In this document: piece by piece, positions 22,710-33,344 of the stretch
Layout of the letters: each line of letters begins with the position of its first letter
How positions within the stretch are numbered: the stretch's first letter is position 1
Made by a program: the position numbers and the translations under genes
Notes under the pieces: model-generated
Databases searched by the model: none
The model's input: the letters and a program-made list of their open reading frames with translations, nothing else
Told to the model about the DNA's origin: nothing
Origin: Chlorops oryzae
Lineage: Eukaryota; Arthropoda; Insecta; Diptera; Chloropidae
Direction: 5' to 3'
DNA: 64,000 nt
Assembly (NCBI GenBank): GCA_020466095.1
Contig: CM035808.1
Location: forward strand, 77,409,026 to 77,473,025

Positions 22710-23627
22710 ACATTGGCTGATAAGTCCCCGGTCTAACAAAGAAAAACACATTTTTTTGTCAAAATTCGTTTTTATTATTCAACATAGTTCCCTTCAAGAG
22801 CGATACAACGATTATAACGACCTTCCAATTTGTTGATACCATTTTGGTAGTACTCCTTCGGTTTTGCCTCAAAATAGGCCTCAGTTTCGGCGATCACCTC
22901 TTCATTGCAGCCAAATTTTTTCCCTGCGAGCATCCTTTTGAGGTCTGAGAACAAGAAAAACTCGCTGGGGGCCAGATCTGGAGAATACGGTGGGTGGGGA
23001 AGCAATTCGAAGCCTAATTCATGAATTTTTGCCATCGTTCTCAATGACTTGTGGCACGGTGCGTTGTCTTGGTGGAACAACACTTTTTTCTTCTTCATAT
23101 GGGGCCGTTTTGCCGCGATTTCGACCTTCGAACGCTCCAATAACGACATATAATAGTCACTGTTGATGGTTTTTCCCTTCTCAAGATAATCGATAAAAAA
23201 TTATTCCATGCCCATCCCAAAAAACATCCCATTACTTTGCCAGCGGACTTTTGAGTCTTTCCACGCTTCGGAGACGGTTCACCGATCGCTGTCCACTCAG
23301 CCGACTGTCGATTGGACTCAGGAGTGTAGTGATAGAGCCATGTTTCATCCATTGTCACATATCGACGCAAAAACTCGGGTGTATTGCGAGTTAACAGCTG
23401 CAAACACCGCTCAGAATCATCAACACGTTGTTGTTTTTGGTCAAATGTGAGCTCGCTCGGCACCCATTTTGCACAGAGCTTTTTCATATCCAAATATTGA
23501 TGAATGATATGACCAACACGTTCCTTTGATATCTTTAAAGCCTCTGCTATCTCGATCAACTTCATTTTACGGTCATTCAAAATCATTTTGTGAATTTTTT
23601 TGATGTTTTCGTCGGTAACCACCTCTT
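22710..23627 (-). pseudogene. Irritans-type mariner, truncated (unit 1)
   Basis: Same element as 29511-30800 but cut by the duplication junction after codons for VVTDENIKKIHKM. It carries the left TIR (TTGGCTGATAAGTCCCCGGT) next to TA. The transposase frames 23622-23095 and 23149-22775 share the same frameshift as unit 2. Motifs: TMDETWLYHYTPESNRQS, LFHQDNAPCHKS and PPYSPDLAPSEFFLF hold the three catalytic Asp of a D34D transposase. Confidence 0.88.
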
Positions 23628-24542
23628 GTGAAAAAAGGATTCAAATAAAACAAAAAAAAACAGCGAAAGTGAATTTTAAAATATAGTTTTAAAAAAATTG
23701 ACGAAATATATGAAAATAAAACAAAAAAGACCTTAAGCGAGATTGATAGTGCTTGAAGCATCCGAGAAAATTGGTTGCCTACTTTGTGAAACAGTTAAAT
23801 ATTAAAAAAAAAAAGGCAAGCGATTTTCGTCGTTTCATATTTGAAAAAAAAAAAAAACAAAATTTAATCATAAAAATTAAAATCGCGAAAATTATAAATA
23901 AAATCTAAAAACACTAAAATATTATACAAAAGACTGTCTCACACATCCCTCAAGCGGAAACAATAAATTGATAACGAATTGGCCTGAAAAGCATAGGAAA
24001 ATTGCAACCGAAAGAAGAAGGTTGACGATCCTGAAGAAAATGGTGAGCGTTGACTGCCAATTGTAAATAATTTTTTTTTTTTATCGATTTTGGTCTTCGT
24101 CGAAATTTCAAATGGAGTTATCTGACGTTACCAAGGCAATAATTGGATCCGATTTCCTTACACATTTTCATCTATTACCGGATATAAAAAATCAAGAAAT
24201 TGTCTATGGCAAGACGCATGCATACGGCGACAAGCAACCGTCTTTTCGAATTACTGCAATCCTTATGGACTAATCGCCTTACACAAAATTAATATCAAGC
24301 TTCTCAGGTATTTGTACGATGTCCAATGCGTTGAAACGACTTCCTCAACACACCATATATCATCATATTGAAACCTCCGGACCTCCCTGTCACGCAAGAT
24401 GTCGAAGGCTGGATACTAGCAGGTTACAAGCAAGCGCACTACATTTAGTCCTCAAAAAGGATGGATCCTAGAGATGGTGCGGAGGCTATAGACATCTTAA
24501 TAGTCAAACTTCCCCAGATCGGTATTACATTCCTTTTTTGAC
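23628..24542 (+). pseudogene. Gypsy2 leader, gag-deleted start and protease end
   Basis: From 23628 to about 24060 the sequence matches the gypsy2 leader in contig B (38930-38530, minus). gag is missing. From 24111 the sequence reads MELSDVTKAIIGSDFLTHFH, the C-terminal flap of a Ty3 protease, then, with stops and shifts, RT starts (HHIETSGPPCHARCRRLD, LVLKKDGS). It is therefore an internally deleted element. The stretch includes long T and A runs. Confidence 0.6.
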
Positions 24543-26803
24543 GGACTGCAATATCAATCTGCATGGATGCACGATATTTTCTACTCTGGATTTGATACGA
24601 GCGTATCATCAGGTCGATGTGTTTCCTGATGACATAAGTAAAACTGCTATCATCACACCATTTGGTCTTTACGAGTATCTTAAAATGCCATTCAGTTTAA
24701 GAAACGCTGCACAGACTTTCCAACGTCTCATGGATACTGTGCTACGTGGATAAGGTTTTGTTTTTTGTTATTTAGACGATGTTTTAATCGCGTCTGAAAA
24801 TCCAAAAGAACATGTTAACCACCTACGTATCATTTTTCACCGTTTTAACGAATATGGAATAGTTCTCCATCCAGAGAAATGTAAGTTCGGCCTTCCTGAA
24901 GTAAATTTTCTAGGTTACAAAATCACCACCCAAGGACTTGCCAATGGATACCAAAGTTGAAAGGATCATCAAGTTCCCCAAACCAATAACCGTCTCAGGC
25001 ATGCGTCAATTTTTGGCAATAATGAACTTCTACAGAAGATTCCTGCCTAATGCTTCTGAAATTCAAGCACCTCTGAATGTATACCTTCAAGGTGCAAAGA
25101 AAAAAGACAAGCCTCGTATCGTCTGGACTGAGAAATCTGAAAAAGCGGTCGAAAAAACCAAATCACAACTTTTGCAAGCTACGCTACTCTCTCATCCAGT
25201 TTCACAAACAACAATCGCTCTTAAAGTAGATGCTTCTGATTTCACAATAGGCGGTGTTGTTGAACAGTTAGTCGACCAATCCTGGCAACTTTTAGCTTTT
25301 TTTTCAAAAAAATTAAGTCCAGCACAATCAAAGTATAGCACATATCGCACACCCTCTTCTAAGGTGACACAACTCGAAAATCGTCAATTTCGAGTTAAAA
25401 TATGGAACATGTTCATAGTTCACCTCTCTAGCTGCACGAAAAATTCTATTCCATTTTGGTGATTATAAAAAGCCGAAATATCCCGTCAATGCCTTTCTTC
25501 TTCCTTTGATTGACACTGCGAAGCATTTTGTTTTTTGCGTTTTCTGAAAAAATTAGACATTTTGAGTTGTGTCACCTTAGAAGAGGGTGTGCGACATGAT
25601 CGCGAATTACTAGCAGCATATATGGCTATACAACATTTCAGCTACATGCTAGAAGGACGATCATTCATTCTATTTACGGATCACAAACCACTTTGTTTTG
25701 CATTCAAGCAAAAATCCGAAAAATTAACCAGGACGTTTCCATTATCTCGATTATATAAGTCAGTTTTCCACCGACATTCGACATATATCTGGCCATGATA
25801 ATGTTGTAGCTGATAGTCAAGAATAGCAGAGATATCTTTTTTTAATCATCAACAACTATCCAAACAACAAGAAAATGACGAATTGAAGATATTAATGAAA
25901 TCGAACTCGACCCTTCAATGCAAATAGCCAATTCACACAATCCCATTTATTGTGACGTCTCAACAAGCAAAGTTCGTCCCTATATTCCACTAGCACTACG
26001 ACGGATAGTCTTCGACCAAATCAATAATATGTCACATCCAAGTCATAAAGTTACTCAAAAACTCATTTCAGAACGTTTTGTATGGCCTTCAATGAATCGT
26101 GAATCGCTCAATGGACAAAAACTTGCTTAAATTGTCAATCGGCTAAAACAACACGACACACAAAATCTGTGATCGAGAAGTTTCAACTACCTTCACGCAG
26201 GTTCGCTGACGTACACATCGATATTATAGGACCCTTACCGCAATCTGAAGGAGTGCGCTATATTCTCACAACTATCGACCGCTTTACTAGATGGCCTGAG
26301 GCAATCCCAATGGAAAAAATCACATCTTCAACAGTCTCCAGAAAGTTGTACGACGATTGGATATCAAGATTCGGATGTCCGGATAACATTCACACAGACA
26401 GAGGAGCGCTCTTCACATCAGCAATGTTTCGCGATTTAACAGCTCTTATTGGAGCAGATATGAAACACGCCACAGCTTACCACCCACAAGCAAACGGATT
26501 TAGTCGGAAGGTTTAATCAGACACTTAAAACTGCTTTATCCTGTCATAAAAGCATACCACGGACTCAATCACTGTCAACTGTGTTACTTGGACTTCGTGC
26601 TGCATTTAAACACGATCCCAACACATCTAGTGCAGAAATTGTTTACGGCGAACCACTTCATCTACCAGGAGAATTTTTCAATTCAAAAAACACATAACAA
26701 TGATCAACAGCGGAATTTTTAACTAATCTACGATATACAATTTCTACCTTCCAGCCCATTTCACCACATCTCATTAATAAGAACTTAATCACGAGCTCAC
26801 ATA
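24543..26803 (+). pseudogene. Gypsy2 pol: RT, RNase H, integrase (unit 2)
   Basis: Same module order as unit 1: RT palm (24538-24753), TAA near 24752, YLDD, connection domain (24938-25345), MITE (25346-25593), RNase H (25594-25798), integrase zinc region (25918-26130) and core (26169-26516). The integrase frame ends early because one extra T after AAACGGATT shifts it right at the position of the catalytic Glu. A further small change (ACATAACAATG) lies near 26695. It has stops and shifts shared with unit 1, so it was dead before duplication. Confidence 0.82.
25346..25593. mobile_element. MITE in gypsy2 RNase H (unit 2)
   Basis: Copy of the 248-bp element at 18564-18811, with the same CGCACACCCTCTTC ends and the same position inside RNase H. 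Confidence 0.8.
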
Positions 26804-27926
26804 CAGGGTGTTTCGCATAAGGATGTATATCCGAAAGCGAGGTGATAGGAGGTGCTCAATATCGACCAAAAATCGTATGGGAGGGGGGGGTGGAAAATGC
26901 TCCCCTAAGGAGTTAGAGGGCCTATAAAGTTTTTAGGCAGTAAGTCGAGAAAAAAAATTCTCCCACGATAACGGTTCATTGTAGAAAAAAAAACTGTTAA
27001 GCGGTTTGAAAGCCAATTCTATGGGCTTTTAGGCAAAATAAAATTCATGGTAAGAATTTAAGCCAATGAAGGTTAATTAAGCGGTCAAAGTCAAAAATTC
27101 TGAAAAAAATTCTATTTTTTTACTTTGAGAGCCATTTTGGTATGAAAAAGGTCTTATTAACACATACTTTTCTAATTTTTTTCAAAATCCTCGATTAATT
27201 TACTTCAAATCTGTGGTACATTTGTTATACCTTATTAGCGGTTTAACCTCAGGAAAAATAGGATTTATAAACAAACTTGAACTTTTTTTATGTGATGAAA
27301 TTCTTAAAAGAGCAATCTTTGGCTTACAATGGCCAGCCAGCAATTTCTTATTTAAGACAAATTTTGGTTTAAAATTATACGAACTTTAACTGGAAAAATT
27401 GGTAATTTTTTGCTGAGATTATTTAAATTGATTTAAAAAAAAGTTTAAGTGCGTTTTTAAATCCTATTTTTCCTGAGGTTAAACCGCTAATAAGGTATAA
27501 CAAATGTACCACAGATTTGAAGTAAATTAATCGAGAATTTTGAAAAAAATTAGAAAAGTATGTGTTAATAAGACCTTTTTCATACCAAAATGGCTCTCAA
27601 AGTAAAAAAATAGAATTTTTTTACAGAATTTTTGACTTTGACCGCTTAATTAACCTTCATTGGCTTAAATTCTTACCATGCATTTTATTTTGCCTAAAAG
27701 CCCATAGAATTGGCTTTCAAACCGCTTAACAGTTTTTTTTCTACGATGAACCGTTATCGTGGGAGAATTTTTTTTCTCGACTTACTGCCTAAAAACTTTA
27801 AGGCAAAAACCTCTAACTCCTTAGGGGAGCATTTTTACCAACCCCCCCCTCCCATACGATTTTTGGTCGATATTGAGCACCCCTATCAACTCCTTTCGGA
27901 TATACATCCTTATGCGAAACACCCTG
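26804..27926. mobile_element. Palindromic TA-flanked element, loop inverted (unit 2)
   Basis: 1123 bp, same CAGGGTGTTTCGC ends, TA flanks and position in integrase as 20016-21126. The arms run in the same orientation as in unit 1, but the unique loop (27268-27457) reads as the reverse complement of the unit 1 loop: after AGGATTTA it begins TAAACAAACTTGAAC, which in unit 1 is the far end. Arms also carry small indels. Confidence 0.9.
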
Positions 27927-28632
27927 TATATAGCTCCGGAATGACCACACACAAAAACCCTTGCAACCAAAATATTCTGGCCCATATCCTGTAGCGAAAC
28001 GAAGTGCCAAATACTTTATCATCAAAAAAGGAGCACTCGAAGACACTGCCTGCCCTATTCTAGGGTTCGATCGATAGTCGAATCGAAGCTCTTCGATTGA
28101 GTCGATTGTTTTTTCATTCGGTATCTGGCAAAAAATCGAAACATAGTGGCTCCATTGTGGCTCCATTGTGGCTTCTGATTCTTTGAACCGATCAGCTGTT
28201 TGTGTTTATTTCTCAAATTTAAAAACGAAAAGTGAAATGGGTGAAACTGAAAAAATCTCCATCAACTCCACAAGCTTTGCAATTTGTTGTTTGTTGCTTA
28301 TTTGCTTTGACCTATAAGAAAAGTTGCACTAAAAATCTTTTAAACCAAACAATTATAAAAATAAGCTTACATTTTTGGTTTTCCGACACTGCATCGACAG
28401 CTAATTGGCGGTCGAACCGGCAACGATTAACATTCGAACAGCTGTCGATTTTTTGATGTTCAGAATACAAAATTCGACATTCGATAATCGATGATCGAAA
28501 TTCTTCGATCATCGATTATCGGTCGAACCCCAGAATAGGGGCGTGTATCTGTGGATCGTATCAAACCGGCATACATAGAAGTATCGTGTGAACCACATGA
28601 AAACAAAAATCATACCGTACGTTTCGCACTGC
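27927..28632 (+). pseudogene. Gypsy2 integrase C-terminus with CCCTATTCT MITE (unit 2)
   Basis: Same as 21129-21832: GPY module before, the MITE at 28053-28540, then VSVDRIKPAYIEVSCE and the Pol end. No new lesion seen relative to unit 1. Confidence 0.78.
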
Positions 28633-29510
28633 AAAGGGGGTAGTGTGAGAAGTCACAACAATTTCAACAACTCACAGTTTTTTAATCAAATTAATTTGTT
28701 TTCTCATAATATCTTTTAGTTTAATCATGTTATTTTGCTTTCTAAAAAATTTGGTTTTCTTTATTGTTGATTTGTTACAAATAAAATATAGATTCGATCA
28801 AGGCGTATTTAACAAGGTGGTGGCAGTAGTACAACAGCAATGTAAAAAAAACTCGGAAATGTCAAAATCAGTTCACGCTTGTTTGAGTTTTGTTCCAATA
28901 TAAACATTTTTAATTTCGTTGAAAAATGTAAGCGTTCGAAAATCAATACAAAATTTTTACAGTTCGGAGTTAAAAAAAAGGGAAGAAGATGAGCAGTTCC
29001 TACTGCCATCACCTTGTTAAATACGCCTTGGATTCGACATAGATTCAGTTTGAATATTTATTTTACATATTGAACTGAACTCTTGTAAAAGATCTTCCCT
29101 TTGGTAAAAAGGAACCAAGATACTATTATTGGGATCACTTGGTTTTTTTTCCCTCTTTTCCCTTACATGGACACGGAAGACAACACTAAAATAAAATTCA
29201 AAGGCGAGTCTCCAACGAAGCTCGCATTGTATGGAACAGCACTTACTGTTAAACGACCGCGCTACGGCGGCTAAGAACTCGCACGCAGTAATGCTAAGGA
29301 AAATATGCAAACGATCGAGCTAAAATTTTAAACTTTAACTGGCTTGATTTCCGGCTAGTTTCAGCTATGAAATAGCTATTTCATTGCAGATGTTGGTTGG
29401 CGGGTGGATTTAAGCGGAAATATACCAATTCCCTTTGACAACAGTTCGCCTAGCTAAATAACTATGGAATTTCCCGCGCAACGGTGCCTTATCATTTGTT
29501 TGCGCACTTA
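28633..29510 (+). repeat. Gypsy2 polypurine tract and putative LTR with hAT MITE (unit 2)
   Basis: Purine tract AAAGGGGG, the probable LTR start TGTGAGAAGTCAC, and the 231/232-bp hAT-like MITE at 28799-29030 with its 8-bp duplication. One A-run differs by one base from unit 1. Its right boundary before the mariner TIR is not defined. Confidence 0.5.
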
Positions 29511-30800
29511 ACATTGGCTGATAAGTCCCCGGTCTAACAAAGAAAAACACATTTTTTTGTCAAAATTCGTTTTTATTATTCAACATAGTTCCCTTCAAGA
29601 GCGATACAACGATTATAACGACCTTCCAATTTGTTGATACCATTTTGGTAGTACTCCTTCGGTTTTGCCTCAAAATAGGCCTCAGTTTCGGCGATCACCT
29701 CTTCATTGCAGCCAAATTTTTTCCCTGCGAGCATCCTTTTGAGGTCTGAGAACAAGAAAAACTCGCTGGGGGCCAGATCTGGAGAATACGGTGGGTGGGG
29801 AAGCAATTCGAAGCCTAATTCATGAATTTTTGCCATCGTTCTCAATGACTTGTGGCACGGTGCGTTGTCTTGGTGGAACAACACTTTTTTCTTCTTCATA
29901 TGGGGCCGTTTTGCCGCGATTTCGACCTTCGAACGCTCCAATAACGACATATAATAGTCACTGTTGATGGTTTTTCCCTTCTCAAGATAATCGATAAAAA
30001 ATTATTCCATGCCCATCCCAAAAAACATCCCATTACTTTGCCAGCGGACTTTTGAGTCTTTCCACGCTTCGGAGACGGTTCACCGATCGCTGTCCACTCA
30101 GCCGACTGTCGATTGGACTCAGGAGTGTAGTGATAGAGCCATGTTTCATCCATTGTCACATATCGACGCAAAAACTCGGGTGTATTGCGAGTTAACAGCT
30201 GCAAACACCGCTCAGAATCATCAACACGTTGTTGTTTTTGGTCAAATGTGAGCTCGCTCGGCACCCATTTTGCACAGAGCTTTTTCATATCCAAATATTG
30301 ATGAATGATATGACCAACACGTTCCTTTGATATCTTTAAAGCCTCTGCTATCTCGATCAACTTCATTTTACGGTCATTCAAAATCATTTTGTGAATTTTT
30401 TTGATGTTTTCGTCGGTAACCACCTCTTTCGGGCGTCCACTGCGTTCACCGTCCTCAGTGCGCATTTCACCACGCTAGAATTTTGCATACCAATCAATTA
30501 TTGTTGATTTTCCTGGGGCAGAGTCCCGAAACTCATTATCAAGCCAAGTTTTTGCTTCCACTGTATTTTTTCCCTTCAGAAAACAGTATTTTATCAAAAC
30601 ACGAAATTCCTTTTTTTCCATTTTTTTCACAATAACAAAAGTTGCTTCACAAAAGACGCTCTATCTCACAAACTAATTGACTTACAAACGTCAAATTTTG
30701 ACACGAATCATTCGAAGGTTGCCACTATATAAAAATAATATGCATTTAATACTAGCGACGCCATCTATGTGTCAGACCGGGGACTTATCAGCCAACCTGT
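29511..30800 (-). mobile_element. Irritans-subfamily mariner, full length, Himar1-like
   Basis: 1290 bp flanked by TA (29509-29510 and 30801-30802). The right TIR reads ACAGGTTGGCTGATAAGTCC in element orientation, the left TIR ACATTGGCTGATAAGTCCCC, two bases shorter. This TIR is that of Himar1 and the irritans subfamily. Both internal lesions in the transposase are described separately. The intact right end makes unit 2 the original mariner locus. Confidence 0.93.
29576..30621 (-). pseudogene. Mariner transposase, one stop and a frameshift
   Basis: Starts MEKKEFRVLIKYCFLKGKNT at 30621. The helix-turn-helix DNA-binding half is followed by the catalytic half with TMDETWLYHYTPESNRQS, LFHQDNAPCHKS and HPPYSPDLAPSEFFLF, giving D,D34D. 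The protein is about 348 codons, the irritans standard. Lesions: an in-frame TAG at 30475-30477 after DWYAKF, and a frameshift right after SAGKVM (near 30040), with a further stop in the short region before frame is regained at YLEKGKTINSDYY. Close to Himar1, judged from memory. Confidence 0.9.
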
Positions 30801-30802
30801 TA

Positions 30803-30959
30803 TGTTGGGTTAACAATAGTTACTAAAGTGCAGAGAAATGCAATGAAAGGCAATGCTTATAGCAGTTTTTTATAACAAAAAACAAAGCAAAACAAATAGA
30901 ATTCGTCTATTTTAATGCGAATAAAAAAAATGCAAGAAAATTCAAAGCGTTACACTAGT
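30803..30959. other. AT-rich spacer
   Basis: A-rich DNA after the mariner with nothing recognisable. Confidence 0.5.
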
Positions 30960-31423
30960 TTAAGAAAATTAAAAAAATTTTCGACCTTCGGCTTTTGATG
31001 ATCATTTCTGTCTAGTTCAAAAATAAAAATAAAAAATTTTTTTAATGACGTCTCTGCTAGAACATCAAGAAATAAAACTAAAATGCCATATTAAAAAAAA
31101 ATGACGTCACTCCTAGAATATCAAGAAATAAAACTAAAATGCCGAATTTTACAAATATTGTTTTAGAAAAGTTCAGGACATTTTTTTAAAGGAACATTCG
31201 ACAAATTTTTGTAGCGAGGCAATTTTAGCCCCATTGTAATTCAATGAAGTATGTTCTTCGAAGCAAAAATCTAAACTTTGACACCATGTATCTCGGCAAC
31301 CTGTGATTAAAATTTACTCTTTTGCACATTTAACGTACTCTTACATCTTAACAACTGTACGAAGTTTCATCCAAATCAGGGAGAAAAAATTTTTCCGGTG
31401 GTACACTCGACGTGTTTTGCCCC
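30960..31423. mobile_element. Half of a GGGGCAAAAC foldback element
   Basis: Ends CGACGTGTTTTGCCCC and matches the right half of the palindrome at 39974-41038 (CGGCAACCTGTGATTAAAAT, AATTCAATGAA...ATGTTCTTCG). The left half and left end are missing. A segment around ATGACGTC...CTAGAA..TCAAGAAATA is duplicated in tandem (31043-31085 and 31102-31144), not so in the intact copy. Confidence 0.75.
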
Positions 31424-32129
31424 TTATATGAAAAATACCAAACTTGGAAAATTCCTAAATTCACATTTTATAAAGAAATGAATTGTTTACGAATTAAATT
31501 CGCTTTAAATAAGCTTTATATTCTTCACAATGGAAAATTTAATTTTGTTCATTTTTGATTTTTTTTCGCGGCTAGCTTAAAATAAAGCTAACTTCAACTA
31601 ATTTTTGCAAAAAATTGGTAGGAATTTTTTTTACGTATTAAATTAGCTGTAAACAAGCTTCAACTTGTCAAATATGCAAATTTTTTTTTACGTATTAAAT
31701 AGCTGTAAACAAGCTTCAAATTATAATATATTCAAATTTCTACTTTGCTAGTTTTCGCGGCCAAGTATACTTACGTGGTTACAGACCATTGAGCAACGGA
31801 GCCGACATACAAACACGCCGTGCATTTCTTATTGCTCTTGTCTCGAGATTGCACGTTCGATCGGCGTTTGTTCGATGTGCGCTCGCTACTGCTTAAAAGC
31901 CTATACTGAGATATGCAGTAAGTAAAGCTCCCATAAGAAATACGTGCAAAAAAAATTGAAAAGTACTTCGAAGTAAATACTTTACTTTCGCTTATACTGA
32001 GATGTCAAGTAATCATGTGCGCAGGGTTGCATGCCACTTGCCTGCTTTACTTCGCCATAGAAATGAACATGTTCATTTTTTATGCGAAGTAAATGCCAGG
32101 GCAGCTGATTGCGGCACATTTTTCAAATG
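31424..32129. other. AT-rich DNA, possibly hAT left end
   Basis: No gene. Two near-identical AAACAAGCTTCAA-type phrases near 31650-31720 show a local duplication. CAGGGTTGCATGCC at 32025 could be a hAT-like end because hAT transposase remains follow, but no partner end was found. Confidence 0.35.
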
Positions 32130-33031
32130 AAATACTGACACCGACTTCGAAGGTGTTAAATTGTTGGCATACTTTGAAGAATTCAAGGAGCGTGAATATA
32201 GTTGTCTCTCTCACACTTTACGACGTTGTAGCGAATTGGCTCCTAATGTGCAAGTAGTTACTGCATATCTCAGTATAGGCCATAAAGAGATTGATATCAA
32301 ATTACGACACACGATGGCGAAACTGACCTATGCAATAAGTTTGACTGTATGTTTTTTACGGTGTGTTCTTGTCAGAGACAATAAAGGTAGACTTAGGTAC
32401 CTGTTCTTCTGGATGCTGCAGGCGTGGGACGATGATCTGATGGGTGATCGATTTGCCGGCGGATAGAGAAGAAGACAAAATGGACTTTGTGTTGCCGCCG
32501 AGTGCATGGGCTGACGCTGTGGCGAGCTATGACGATAGCGTGATAGGCTTTTTTCCTCCGAGCGGCGGCATGTCGAGAAGGATCGGTGGCGGCGTAGTCG
32601 TGATCGAAGTCGGCGAATTAGAGCCGCTAGACACTCGTCATCTAAAGCCCTACATGTTTTGACAGTGAAACTGCAAAACAGTCAATTACTGTTAGGTGAC
32701 TTTTACATATCCTGGTTCGAATCACATTCTCAACTTAAGGATGGACATCAACAGCAAAAGCAGTCAAAATCTTTTGTGTAATATCGAATCCAGACAGACA
32801 GGCTTACTAGAAAACGATGCTATGCATGCTGCCTTATATCTTGACCCCAAATTCTGGCGATTGCTTACGATTGATCAAAAACACGCTACGAGAAATCATT
32901 TAAAGGATGTTGCAAACAAAATCTGCGCGTGTAAACTGATCGGGAGACGCGTAAATAGGGAAGAAAAATTCGAAACTTCGAAGTCAGCTGTTTTGTTAGT
33001 TTTGACAATTGATATGAAGTTTGAGCTTTAA
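32130..33031 (+). pseudogene. hAT-family transposase remnant
   Basis: The last part is the clearest: LLENDAMHAALYLDPKFWRL (from about 32800) and KHATRNHLKDV match the hAT domain in which a YLDPRF-like motif precedes the dimerisation region. Before it LQNSQLLLGDFYISWFE is another typical hAT phrase, in a different frame. The frame from 32161 (CLSHTLRRCSELA) may be the C..HTL part of the hAT RNase H-like core. Stops and shifts break it throughout. A GC-rich stretch at about 32400-32660 between these parts does not look like hAT and may be an insertion. Confidence 0.6.
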
Positions 33032-33344
33032 TAATTTTTTTGTAAACAGCTAAAATTCCAGTTTGCTAAATGACAAAATTTATAGCATTGTTTTGCGGTC
33101 CTTTTTGTGTAGAGACGAGCAGCAAAATGTTGTAGCAAACGTCGAGAGAGGAAAATTTCGGGACTGTGCGAATCCACTGGAATTGCCGAAATCTTTGTAG
33201 TTAAAAAACAATTTTCTCATAACTTTTAATAAAAGTTGTTATTCTCTTAGATTTTTGAAATATTTCCGAGTTAATAAACCCATGTTCCAGTATTTACTAA
33301 AAGTTTTGAAGGCGCACACTCAGTCCAAAAAGCGATCTGCAGTT
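33032..33344. other. Spacer between hAT and Harbinger remnants
   Basis: Mixed-composition DNA, no recognisable coding or repeat signature. Confidence 0.4.

Larger units (their letters stand above)
17761..23627. repeat. Tandem duplication, unit 1
   Basis: Nearly identical to 24543-30428 (offset 6782 at the start, about 6801 at the end). It starts in gypsy2 RT at GGACTGCAATATC and ends inside the mariner transposase after GGTAACCACCTCTT. The left junction is gypsy1 protease, the right junction gypsy2 leader. All internal insertions are shared between the units, so the duplication came after them. Small indels and one inverted internal segment distinguish them. Confidence 0.92.
24543..30428. 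repeat. Tandem duplication, unit 2
   Basis: Second copy of the segment described at 17761-23627, here preceded by the natural upstream gypsy2 sequence and followed by the rest of the mariner. This suggests unit 2 has the original junctions on both sides and unit 1 is the added copy. Differences from unit 1 are a few small indels, one base inserted in integrase near 26500 and inversion of the palindrome loop. Confidence 0.9.
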
